NCBI RefSeq assembly: GCF_002742285.1
Contig: NZ_MDGM01000012.1
Span: 1,054,001-1,118,000, forward strand
DNA: 64,000 nt
Reading direction: 5' to 3'
From: Paramylibacter kogurei
Lineage (GTDB): Bacteria; Pseudomonadota; Alphaproteobacteria; Rhodobacterales; Rhodobacteraceae
Shown: one piece after another, positions 1 to 8,186 of the stretch
Layout of the letters: each line of letters opens with the position of its first letter
How positions within the stretch are numbered: the stretch's first letter is position 1
Position numbers and translations under genes: made by a program
The notes under the pieces: generated by a model
What the model saw: only the letters and a program-made list of their open reading frames with translations
Told to the model about the DNA's origin: nothing
Database searches by the model: none

Positions 1-2200
1 GCCCGTTTAGTTTACTTTGCAACTGAAAATCAGGGGCTTGATTTCTGTTCAATTTGATATCGACCGTCGCATTTGTACGGCCATCAATGCTCCCTTTGGG
101 GAAATTTACATTAAACTTGCGTAAACTGTTTTGATCCAGCCGCAGGGTGGATGTGATATTTTGCGATTGCCCTTGCCCAAATGCCATTGTCCATTGCGTG
201 GTGGTATCCAGCCCGTCAAACCGAATTGGCCCTTGCAATGTCATGCCGGCATTATCAACATTCATTGCAACGCTTTTGGCAGTAATTGTTTTACCTGATA
301 CAAGTTTTTCAGAGCTAAGGTTTTGAATGTCGCCGTTGAAATCAATAAACAAATCTTTGTTTTTTGTATTTTTCGATAATGGAACGTGCAATTTTCCGCG
401 GGTGCGCAAATTTCCTTGTGCCACATCGGTTTTCAACCCAACCTTGTCCATGAATTGAAACTGTTCAACATTTAACAATTCAAGCGCGGCTGGTACGCTT
501 CCTTGGGTTTCCAAATCAATTTTTGCAATCGCAGGCTTTGCCGTGATTTCAGGAATTGAAAGCATTGAACCCGCCAAATCCACCTGCTCGCCACGCGGGG
601 TTATGACATGCCCCTTGGCCAGCGCAATTGAAAATGCGGTTTCGGTTAACCGCCCCACCCCAGTAGCGGATTGCAATGGTGGCATGGTGCGCATGAATTT
701 TGCATCAACATCGCTGGCGAAAAAATTCATATCCAACGTGGGCGATCCATCACGTAGAACAATATGCCCGTTTAAATCCTGCACCTTGCCCTTGGTGATA
801 TTTTTGGCAATCCAGTCGCGGGTTTTTGTTGCTGCTTCCAACGGCCAAAGCGAAATGAGGCGATTTATACCAATTTCATCAACACGAAATTGATAGCTGT
901 TTTGCCAAATATCATCGTTAATCCAAGATGTCCCTTCAACAAAATAGCTACTGTTTTCATCTTTTAAATATACCTTTGGGACATGAACGCGAAATTTTCC
1001 GATGTGAAAATCTGCGTTTATATGCGCTGTTTGAAACGCCAAGGTTTTGGAAAACACATCATGATCTGCAAATTTTAACTGAGACACCTCCAAATCAGTT
1101 TGCAGAATTTCAATTTCGCCCAGATCATCGCGAACCAAAATCGCGTCACCCTCTGCGGCTAATTTTAAGCGCGGGGCATCAATTTCAACGCTATCAAATG
1201 AAAACCGATCTTGCTCCCCTTGATAATTGAAATAGGCTTTGATCTGATCAAATTTGGGTGCGGTTTCATCCAGCAATCCGCGTATACGCCCGTTCGTTAA
1301 ATCAAGCACGCCAGAGAAATCTTTGACGATTTCTGTTTCTGACAATTCCAATAAAAACGAACCCGATGCCACCGCATCAACCCCGCGCAACCAGCCAAGC
1401 GCGCGCACCTGTTGCGCCAAATGCGTCGGGCTTGCATTATCAAACCCAACCTTAAGCTGGCTTGTATCGCTCCCTAATCGATGGCGCAGTGAAATTTGCA
1501 ACGTGGTGTTTGCATTTTCGTCCTGTTCAAGTTCAAGATTGCTTTGCAAATCAAATAAATCGTCGCTTCGCGTCAGGCTAACATTGGCGCGATCAAATGT
1601 ATATTGTTGACCCGAAAACCGATCATCATACCGCACCTTGGTGTTGGTAAATTCGATCGTCTGCAAATCTTGCAACCATTCAATTTTTGCAAATGAATTC
1701 AGAACACTATCAATCGAATTAAATGCAATATCAGATGTTTCAGTTTGTGTTTGGAAATTGAATGACCCGTCTTTGTGGCGAATGATTGAAAGATTCATTT
1801 CCTGAATGCGCAATGCCTCTGGGCGGGCGTCACCTTGCACAGCGGCTATGCTTGAAAATGCCAGCTCGGCCAAAGGAAAGGATAACATATTCGCCCCATT
1901 GGCATTTTTCAGAGCAACATTTTTAAGCTGGATATTCACCGCTTGATCCAAATCCTTGGCGTGGATTTGAAACTGTCCGATCTCCACCGATGAACCGTTA
2001 ATTTCCCGATTGATACGATTTTCTACAAATTCAACCAATTTGGGATGTTCCACCGGTCCCGTTGAAAACCGCAGATACAAAAAGCCAATAAATAACAATG
2101 CGATAACAACAGCCGTTATTGTTACCGAACAGCAAAATCCGATAAAATGCAAAAACGGATGTTTCCGTTTACGCGGGGCAACGGCGGTGTCTTTGGTCAT
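1..2200 (-). CDS. AsmA-like / DUF3971 envelope protein, C-terminus cut by window edge
   Basis: An open frame on the minus strand begins with ATG at 2198-2200 (start MTKDTAVAPRKRK) and stays open to the left edge, giving about 733 codons with no stop in view. A basic cytoplasmic N-terminus is followed by one hydrophobic segment at about residues 20-42. A long beta-rich, low-cysteine region follows, typical of AsmA/YhdP/TamB-like proteins with DUF3971. Such proteins are anchored in the inner membrane, span the periplasm and are linked to phospholipid transport to the outer membrane. It diverges from bcp, and the 110 bp between them must hold both promoters. The family call rests on overall pattern and on the usual neighbourhood in Rhodobacterales. 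The C-terminal AsmA domain would lie outside the window. Confidence 0.75.
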   Translation of the reverse strand, partial: MTKDTAVAPRKRKHPFLHFIGFCCSVTITAVVIALLFIGFLYLRFSTGPVEHPKLVEFVENRINREINGSSVEIGQFQIHAKDLDQAVNIQLKNVALKNANGANMLSFPLAELAFSSIAAVQGDARPEALRIQEMNLSIIRHKDGSFNFQTQTETSDIAFNSIDSVLNSFAKIEWLQDLQTIEFTNTKVRYDDRFSGQQYTFDRANVSLTRSDDLFDLQSNLELEQDENANTTLQISLRHRLGSDTSQLKVGFDNASPTHLAQQVRALGWLRGVDAVASGSFLLELSETEIVKDFSGVLDLTNGRIRGLLDETAPKFDQIKAYFNYQGEQDRFSFDSVEIDAPRLKLAAEGDAILVRDDLGEIEILQTDLEVSQLKFADHDVFSKTLAFQTAHINADFHIGKFRVHVPKVYLKDENSSYFVEGTSWINDDIWQNSYQFRVDEIGINRLISLWPLEAATKTRDWIAKNITKGKVQDLNGHIVLRDGSPTLDMNFFASDVDAKFMRTMPPLQSATGVGRLTETAFSIALAKGHVITPRGEQVDLAGSMLSIPEITAKPAIAKIDLETQGSVPAALELLNVEQFQFMDKVGLKTDVAQGNLRTRGKLHVPLSKNTKNKDLFIDFNGDIQNLSSEKLVSGKTITAKSVAMNVDNAGMTLQGPIRFDGLDTTTQWTMAFGQGQSQNITSTLRLDQNSLRKFNVNFPKGSIDGRTNATVDIKLNRNQAPDFQLQSKLNG

Positions 2201-2310
2201 TGGTGTCCCAACTGGGTTCCTAGCGTATTTTGGGTGGCATTTTGGAAAATGCTCCACTATTGCATTTTACGACAGATCGCACAGCGCGCCATGTAAAAAG
2301 GATGATATAG

Positions 2311-2769
2311 ATGCATATAGGTCAAAAATTGCCTAACGTAACCCTTCCGCGTGACGGCGGTGCAAATGTGGACCTATCAAAATTGGCAGGGAAAAACGTG
2401 GTTTTGTTTTTCTATCCGCGTGATAACACGCCGGGTTGCACCACGGAATCCATTGAATTTTCACGCATGAAAGACGCATTTTCCGATTTAAACACAGTGG
2501 TTTATGGCGTGTCTAAGGATAGCGTTGCATCACATGATAAATTCGTAGCCAAACGCGAATTAACCATCCCCCTGTTATCCGATGAAAATCACGATCTGTG
2601 TGAAACATTTGGTGTTTGGAAAGAAAAAAACATGTATGGCAAAAAATTCATGGGCATCGAGCGTTCGACTTTTCTGTTCAACGCGGATGGTGATCTAGTC
2701 AATGAATGGCGCAAGGTCAAAGTTGCCGATCATGTTGAAACCGTATTGCAAGCGGTCAAAGATTTATGA
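2311..2769 (+). CDS. bcp: Thiol peroxidase Bcp/PrxQ (peroxiredoxin)
   Basis: This 152-aa thioredoxin-fold peroxiredoxin reduces hydrogen peroxide and organic hydroperoxides in the cytoplasm. The peroxidatic cysteine is C43 in the motif NTPGCTTES, and FFYPRDNTPG is the usual beta3/alpha2 signature. The resolving cysteine found five residues later in E. coli Bcp is absent (position 48 is Ile). The only other cysteine is C97 (HDLCETFG), which could serve as an alternative helix-3 resolving cysteine, as described for some PrxQ proteins. The stop overlaps the next start (ATGA at 2766-2769), so the downstream DUF455 gene is probably translationally coupled. Confidence 0.92.
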   Translation: MHIGQKLPNVTLPRDGGANVDLSKLAGKNVVLFFYPRDNTPGCTTESIEFSRMKDAFSDLNTVVYGVSKDSVASHDKFVAKRELTIPLLSDENHDLCETFGVWKEKNMYGKKFMGIERSTFLFNADGDLVNEWRKVKVADHVETVLQAVKDL

Positions 2770-3578
2770 GCCGTCCAACCTTAACCGCCTTGGCGGTGGA
2801 TGTGCTGACCACCAAAGACGGGCATGAAAAAACGCAAAAATCAATTGCCGCGGCCAAGCTGTGGTTTGATTCAGTCGATGATGGCGACCCGCTTGAAATC
2901 GGGAACACAACGCCACCCGATGTGCCTTCGCGCCCTGATGCGCCTGAGCTATTGCCCCCGAATAAAATGCCGAAACGCAAAACAGGCTCCGTCAAAGGGC
3001 GTGCGGCGTTGCTACATGCGATTGCGCATATTGAATTGAACGCTGTGGATTTGCATTGGGACATCATCCCACGTTTTGCCCATGTGGATATGCCCCGCGG
3101 TTATTTTGACGATTGGGTCAAAGCAGCTGCCGAGGAATCCAAACATTTCAATCTGTTATGTGATCGCCTACATGATATGGACAGCTTTTACGGCGATATC
3201 CCTGCACATCTGGGCATGTGGCGATCAGCGCAATCAACCGCAACCGATTTCATGGGGCGCCTTGCCATTGTGCCAATGGTGCTAGAGGCACGCGGGCTGG
3301 ACGTAACCCCTGGCATGATCGAAATGTTTCGCAATGTTGGTGATGAGAAAACCGTTGAAACATTGGAAATCATCTATAGCGAAGAAGTTGGCCATGTGGC
3401 CTATGGTTCCAAATGGTTCCACTTTTTATGTGGTCGCCATAACAAAGATCCAAAGGTTGAATTCCACCGATTGGTCGGTGAATATTTCCCCGGTGGATTG
3501 AAACCACCCTTCAATGATGAAAAACGCGCAGAGGCCGGATTGCCGCTTGATTTTTATTGGCCAGTTGCCGTCAGTTAA
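2766..3578 (+). CDS. DUF455 ferritin-like protein
   Basis: A 270-aa protein with the features of DUF455, a four-helix ferritin-like family distantly related to tRNA hydroxylase MiaE. Candidate di-metal ligands are the helix motifs HIELNAVD, EESKHF, EARGLD and EEVGHVAYG, which supply the Glu and Glu-x-x-His residues expected of a carboxylate-bridged metal site. The substrate is unknown for the family. The start overlaps the bcp stop by four bases, so peroxide defence and a putative iron enzyme are co-expressed. No signal peptide is visible. Confidence 0.8.
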   Translation: MSRPTLTALAVDVLTTKDGHEKTQKSIAAAKLWFDSVDDGDPLEIGNTTPPDVPSRPDAPELLPPNKMPKRKTGSVKGRAALLHAIAHIELNAVDLHWDIIPRFAHVDMPRGYFDDWVKAAAEESKHFNLLCDRLHDMDSFYGDIPAHLGMWRSAQSTATDFMGRLAIVPMVLEARGLDVTPGMIEMFRNVGDEKTVETLEIIYSEEVGHVAYGSKWFHFLCGRHNKDPKVEFHRLVGEYFPGGLKPPFNDEKRAEAGLPLDFYWPVAVS

Positions 3579-3767
3579 TCAATTTTCAAATCATAGTTTC
3601 GCCACCGCGTTTCATCACCATGCTCAAAGTGGCAAAATCCCGCTTATTTAACCGCATATCGTGGGGTTTTTTGAAACACTGGTAAAAACTGTTTGATTGA
3701 ACATGTTCCATTCCGTAAAGACTGTGGCGGGGTAACTAAGCCAAGCAAAAAATCAAGAGGCTGGGGA

Positions 3768-5096
3768 ATGAAAAGACTATTTGTTTCATTAAATCGCGCA
3801 TTGGGAAATCAAGTTCCTGAACAACGTATTTATATGAGATCAGATAAATCAACTCGCTACGTCCGTTTGTCGCCACTGGCACAGACGACCATTGGTGCGG
3901 CTATCGCTGTGACGGTGTGTTGGAGTGTGATCGCATCATCCGCGTTGTTAATTGATAAACTGACGGCAAATTCCGAAGGAAAACAATCTGCAGTTATTCA
4001 AATTGCGTTTCAGGATCGTTTGGAACAAATTTCTGGTGAACGCGATCAGCGCGCATTAGAGGCACAAACTGCACAAGAACGGTTTTACATCGCACTTGAA
4101 CAAATTTCAGAACAACAATCCGATCTGTTAGAAGCCGAAGAAGAACGCCGTGAATTGGCGACCGGCATCAAGATTATGCAGCGCAAATTGCAAGCTGCTG
4201 TCAAAGATCGTGATATCGCACAGAAAAAATCAGATTCATTGTTGAATGAATTGCAAACTGTTTCTGGCAGCATCGACAATCGCATTGGCAATGCCGAGGA
4301 TGTGCAAACCACCCTGTCGTTTGTCACCGACGCACTTGGCACCACAAGCCAAGAACGCGATGCGGTTTTAATGGAACATAAGGCGCTGAAAGATCGCGTT
4401 GCCGAAATGGAGTTTGATTCACGCCTGTTGCAAGAGCGCGGCGATCAAATCTTTGCCCGCCTTGAAGAGGCCGTGGATGTGTCCCTTGGCCCATTGAAAT
4501 CAAACCTAAACCGTAGCGGCATCAGCGTTGACAACCTCATCAACGAAGTCAGCCGTGGATATTCAGGCACAGGTGGTCCAATGACTCCGCTTGTTGTATC
4601 ATCCAAAAGCATTTTTGATGATCAAATTTCAAACCGTGCGAACAAACTGTTGAAAGATTTGGATCGCGTTAATCTGTTGAAATTGGCCGCACGCAAAGTG
4701 CCATTGGGACACCCCGTTGCAGGCAGCTTTCGTTACACCAGTGGATTTGGATATCGTAGCGATCCCAAAACTGGTGGGCGTCGTTTACACAAAGGCCGTG
4801 ACATGGCAGGCCCACGCGGCACGCCCATCGTTGCCACGGCTGATGGTGTTGTAACATTTTCTGGCCGTCAAAGCGGTTATGGAAATTTGGTAAAAATTCG
4901 TCATAGCCAAGGTTTCGAAACCTTTTATGCACATCTGAATGCTATTCGCGTTAAAAACGGACAGCGTGTTTCACGTGGCGATCGTATTGGTGATATGGGT
5001 AACACTGGACGCAGTACAGGCGTTCATCTACATTATGAAATCCGCGTAGGCGGCCAAGCTGTTAATCCAGCGAATTATATGAGGTCAGTAAACTAA
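3768..5096 (+). CDS. M23/LytM murein endopeptidase with coiled coil, membrane anchored
   Basis: A 442-aa protein if translation starts at ATG 3768, which follows a purine-rich AGGCTGGGGA. A TTG 25 codons upstream is open in frame but lacks a good Shine-Dalgarno sequence. One transmembrane helix (about residues 36-60) precedes a long charged coiled-coil region (about 75-240) and a C-terminal LytM domain. The zinc-site motifs are intact: HKGRD (about H341, D345) and HLHYE (about H420, H422), so it should be an active D,D- or L,D-endopeptidase rather than an EnvC-like activator. It overlaps the bactofilin start at TAATG, a peptidase-bactofilin pairing known from other bacteria where it shapes the cell wall locally. 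Confidence 0.85.
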   Translation: MKRLFVSLNRALGNQVPEQRIYMRSDKSTRYVRLSPLAQTTIGAAIAVTVCWSVIASSALLIDKLTANSEGKQSAVIQIAFQDRLEQISGERDQRALEAQTAQERFYIALEQISEQQSDLLEAEEERRELATGIKIMQRKLQAAVKDRDIAQKKSDSLLNELQTVSGSIDNRIGNAEDVQTTLSFVTDALGTTSQERDAVLMEHKALKDRVAEMEFDSRLLQERGDQIFARLEEAVDVSLGPLKSNLNRSGISVDNLINEVSRGYSGTGGPMTPLVVSSKSIFDDQISNRANKLLKDLDRVNLLKLAARKVPLGHPVAGSFRYTSGFGYRSDPKTGGRRLHKGRDMAGPRGTPIVATADGVVTFSGRQSGYGNLVKIRHSQGFETFYAHLNAIRVKNGQRVSRGDRIGDMGNTGRSTGVHLHYEIRVGGQAVNPANYMRSVN

Positions 5097-5602
5097 TGTT
5101 TTCGAAAAGCAAAATCAACACACCTGCAAAAGACGCAGCGCCAGCAAAGACAGAGTCAAGCCCAGCAACGGCAAGCAAGCCTGCTGTGACACCGTCATCA
5201 TCTGCGTCTCCTGCGCCTGTTGCACCAAAGGCAAAGCCGCCAGCGTCGACATTGTCTGCAGATTTGGCGATCAAGGGGAACATGAAAACCTCTGGTGACA
5301 TTCAAATTCAGGGCACTGTTGAAGGCGACATTCGCGCGCATTTGCTTACCATCGGCGAAGGCGCCACAGTTAAAGGTGAAGTGATTGCAGATGATTTGGT
5401 AATCAATGGCCGCATCATCGGTCGTGTGCGCGGCCTTAAGGTTCGTTTGACATCAACTGCTGATGTAAAAGGTGACATCATTCACAAAACAATCGCAATC
5501 GAAAGTGGTGCACATTTTGAAGGTTCCGTCACACGTCAAGACGATCCATTGAACGCAACCGTTGCCAAAACATCAGGTAAAGCAGCGGCAAAAGACGCCT
5601 AA
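5096..5602 (+). CDS. Bactofilin (polymer-forming cytoskeletal protein)
   Basis: A 168-aa bactofilin. A Pro/Ala/Lys-rich disordered leader (about residues 1-55) precedes the right-handed beta-helix core with the characteristic turns GNMKTSGDIQIQGTVEGDI, GEGATVKGEV and RIIGRVRGLKV. Bactofilins polymerise without nucleotide at the inner membrane and recruit cell-wall enzymes. The start codon shares one base with the stop of the M23 peptidase gene, and a factor-independent terminator follows at 5627-5654, so the two genes form the end of one transcription unit. The specific paralogue (BacA-like or other) cannot be fixed from the sequence alone. Confidence 0.88.
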   Translation: MFSKSKINTPAKDAAPAKTESSPATASKPAVTPSSSASPAPVAPKAKPPASTLSADLAIKGNMKTSGDIQIQGTVEGDIRAHLLTIGEGATVKGEVIADDLVINGRIIGRVRGLKVRLTSTADVKGDIIHKTIAIESGAHFEGSVTRQDDPLNATVAKTSGKAAAKDA

Positions 5603-5626
5603 GCTTCTTCGATTTCGAATTGAAAA

Positions 5627-5654
5627 GGCCCGTCCATTTGGATGGGCTTTTTTT
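5627..5654 (+). terminator. Rho-independent terminator after bactofilin
   Basis: The inverted repeat GCCCGTCCA / TGGATGGGC (one G-T pair) is followed by a run of seven T residues. It lies 25 bp after the bactofilin stop, and its T-run overlaps the last codon of the convergent gene. Confidence 0.85.
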
Positions 5655-6990
5655 ATCCCAAGAGCTGTGGGATCATAAGATAGGCCAATACCGCGGCCAT
5701 CAACAACAACAGCAAAGTCAAAAATTTCTGGACATGCCCCATCAGCCCCTTGCGTGGTTCCGCCGTTGGCTTTTCTTTTTTGGCAAACAATCCGCTTAAC
5801 ATGCCGCCCTTTTTCGCGCCATCGTCTTGAACCACATCATTGGCCACGCTGGCTGGCGATGCTTTGCTATCCTCAGCATTGCGAAACAAGGATCTTAATT
5901 CGTCTTCGGCACGATCAAAATCGGGATAATTTTTGGGGCCATCACTCATGATAATCTCTCGCTTTGCTGTGCTTTCTACGTTAACACCATCATCCGCGGT
6001 TCCCAAAGCCATTTCTGACGTATTCTCAGAATCTGTGACACCAGATTGAAATGGTTCGATTGGCACATAGTCATCGGCAAGATCGGCGTGTTTTGTGACA
6101 CGCAGATGCACCGCCCCAAACGGATCTGTGCTTGATTTATCTTTGTGGTAAACGTGGATCACTTCATGCGCGGAACGTCCAAAACTTTCACCATGTTTGG
6201 GGATGGTTCCCAGATGCCGACAATATTGCATAAACATCAACGACAATTCCAACAGCGTCTTTAACCCCAGCGGAGATTGTTCAAACACCAGTTTTTTTCC
6301 GATGAATTTTTCTGAATTCAAAAATCGGGCGCCAATTGATTGTTGCCCCGTTTGTGGGTCGTTTGATCCAAATAAAACTGGGTGAGTGAACAGAAAAATC
6401 GGAAATTTTTCACGTGTGGTCGTTTCAAACCCATTGGCAGTCAGTAAATGTTGTGATGCCACCCAATGTACAAGGCTGGGTTCTTGGGCGCGGTTCATCA
6501 ATTCCACCAGTTTCAACAACAGCGTTAAGCGAAAGGTGTAGTTTTCTTGGGTTTCTTTGCCACCGGATTTATCGGTGCTGTCAATGGATTGCAGCATCGC
6601 CAAAACATCATCAGGCATATCATCAACGCTGGGGGCAACGCCGGTTCCTGTGCCCACATGGATCAACACATGGGTTTGATGCGTATCAATCAACCCTTCA
6701 AAATCAACGGCAAGTGATTTGTTAAACGGGGATTCCAACGCTTTTTGAAACGCGTTTTTGGCCAGCTTACCATTGTGCAATTCGATTTTAACAAAGCAAT
6801 TGCCGATGCTAAAATGCAAATCGCTGCCCGTCGCAGATCCCTGGAACTTTTGCCCAAAGCGTTGGTTTGGAAATGCACTGACGATTGATTTTATCAATGC
6901 GTCAAAATCAAGGGAAGGAAGCGTATCCGCATAAAGACAAGCCGCGGTAATATCGTGGCTTTTGGCAAAAATTGCTGGATCAAGCTTCAT
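5653..6990 (-). CDS. Unknown 445-aa protein with C-terminal membrane anchor
   Basis: I do not recognise a firm family. The N-terminal two thirds (about residues 1-300) look like a soluble alpha/beta fold. They are followed by an acidic linker (about 310-385), a basic stretch (GLFAKKEKPTAEPRKG) and one hydrophobic helix that ends the protein (LLLLLMAAVLAYLMIP), so it is probably tail-anchored in the inner membrane. The stretch IGKKLVFEQSPLGLKTLLEL and what follows weakly recalls DUF4261 proteins, but this is not secure. It lies 5 bp downstream of prfB on the same strand and is probably co-transcribed with it. There is no signal peptide and no obvious catalytic motif. Confidence 0.75.
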   Translation of the reverse strand: MKLDPAIFAKSHDITAACLYADTLPSLDFDALIKSIVSAFPNQRFGQKFQGSATGSDLHFSIGNCFVKIELHNGKLAKNAFQKALESPFNKSLAVDFEGLIDTHQTHVLIHVGTGTGVAPSVDDMPDDVLAMLQSIDSTDKSGGKETQENYTFRLTLLLKLVELMNRAQEPSLVHWVASQHLLTANGFETTTREKFPIFLFTHPVLFGSNDPQTGQQSIGARFLNSEKFIGKKLVFEQSPLGLKTLLELSLMFMQYCRHLGTIPKHGESFGRSAHEVIHVYHKDKSSTDPFGAVHLRVTKHADLADDYVPIEPFQSGVTDSENTSEMALGTADDGVNVESTAKREIIMSDGPKNYPDFDRAEDELRSLFRNAEDSKASPASVANDVVQDDGAKKGGMLSGLFAKKEKPTAEPRKGLMGHVQKFLTLLLLLMAAVLAYLMIPQLLG

Positions 6991-6995
6991 ACTAA

Positions 6996-8120
6996 TTACC
7001 CTTCTTGTGCCTCCGCACGTGTTTTACCAGAAACATCCAGCGCCAATGCTGCGGCCATGAATTGATCCAAGTCCCCATCCAACACGCCTTGGCTGTCGGA
7101 TGTTTCCACATTGGTACGCAAATCTTTCACCATTTGATAAGGTTGCAAGACATAGGATCGGATCTGGTTGCCCCAGCCCGCGTCGCCCTTGTTGTCATGG
7201 GCTTCTTGAATGCCTTCGGTGCGTTTGCGCAATTCAATTTCATACAGACGCGACTTTAGCGCGTTCATACATGTGGCACGGTTTTGGTGCTGTGATTTCG
7301 CCGATGCCTGCACCACAATTCCCGTAGGAATATGAGTCATGCGCACAGCGGAATCTGTTTTGTTGACGTGCTGGCCACCCGCGCCCGATGCGCGAAACGT
7401 ATCGACGCGCAAATCGGATGGGTTGATTTCAATTTCGATATTGTCGTCAATCACAGGGTAAACCCAGACAGAACTGAACGATGTATGGCGTTTGGCGTTT
7501 GAATCAAACGGAGAAATGCGCACCAAACGATGCACACCGCTTTCGGTTTTCATCCAACCATATGCATTGTCGCCTTTGATTTGATAGGTCACGGATTTTA
7601 TCCCCGCCTCATCGCCTGCGTTATAGGCGACTTCATCCACCGAATAACCCTGTTTTTCGGCCCAACGCACATACATTCGCGCCAGCATAGATGCCCAATC
7701 ACAGCTTTCTGTGCCACCAGCGCCTGCATTGATTTCAAGGAATGTATCGTTGCCGTCAACCTCGCCGCTTAACAATGCGGCGATCTCTTGTTTGGCGGCC
7801 TCTTTTTGAACTTTGCGAATGGCGGATTCTGCTTCGTCGATGACCTCTTGGTCATCTTCCATTTCGCCCAGTTCGATCAATTCGATATTATCGGCCAAAT
7901 CTTGGGACAGGTTTTTAAACCCATCAATCGCATCCGATAACATTTGACGCTCGCGCATCAATTTTTGCGCTTTTGCGGGATCATTCCACAGGTCTGGGTT
8001 TTCGGACAGCGCATTGAATTCTTCCATGCGGTATTCGGCAGTATCCCAATCCATGCGCTGTTTTAACAGCTCTAGCGATTTATTGATTTCACCAACAAGG
8101 TTTTCGATTTCTGCACGCAT
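6996..8120 (-). CDS. prfB: Peptide chain release factor 2 (RF2)
   Basis: This 374-aa class I release factor reads UGA and UAA. The GGQ peptidyl-tRNA hydrolysis motif ([11 protein letters not shown]) and the SPF stop-codon recognition tripeptide ([10 protein letters not shown]) are both present. The frame is continuous from the ATG at 8120. The programmed +1 frameshift near codon 26 seen in many bacteria is not needed here. The upstream spacer to PBP1a is 66 bp and the order amidase - PBP1a - prfB is the usual one in Rhodobacterales. Confidence 0.96.
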   Translation of the reverse strand: MRAEIENLVGEINKSLELLKQRMDWDTAEYRMEEFNALSENPDLWNDPAKAQKLMRERQMLSDAIDGFKNLSQDLADNIELIELGEMEDDQEVIDEAESAIRKVQKEAAKQEIAALLSGEVDGNDTFLEINAGAGGTESCDWASMLARMYVRWAEKQGYSVDEVAYNAGDEAGIKSVTYQIKGDNAYGWMKTESGVHRLVRISPFDSNAKRHTSFSSVWVYPVIDDNIEIEINPSDLRVDTFRASGAGGQHVNKTDSAVRMTHIPTGIVVQASAKSQHQNRATCMNALKSRLYEIELRKRTEGIQEAHDNKGDAGWGNQIRSYVLQPYQMVKDLRTNVETSDSQGVLDGDLDQFMAAALALDVSGKTRAEAQEG

Positions 8121-8186
8121 TATTCTGGTCCGTATTATGAACCATCTTTCTATCCATTCGCATAGCCTAGGTAAAGAGCAACCGCA

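Noticed and set aside
3693..3767. Upstream TTG extension of the M23 peptidase
   Set aside because: No ribosome-binding site at the TTG, while ATG 3768 has one and gives the expected short cytoplasmic N-terminus.
6996..8120. Programmed frameshift in prfB
   Set aside because: The frame is open through the usual shift position and no in-frame TGA is present, so none is needed.
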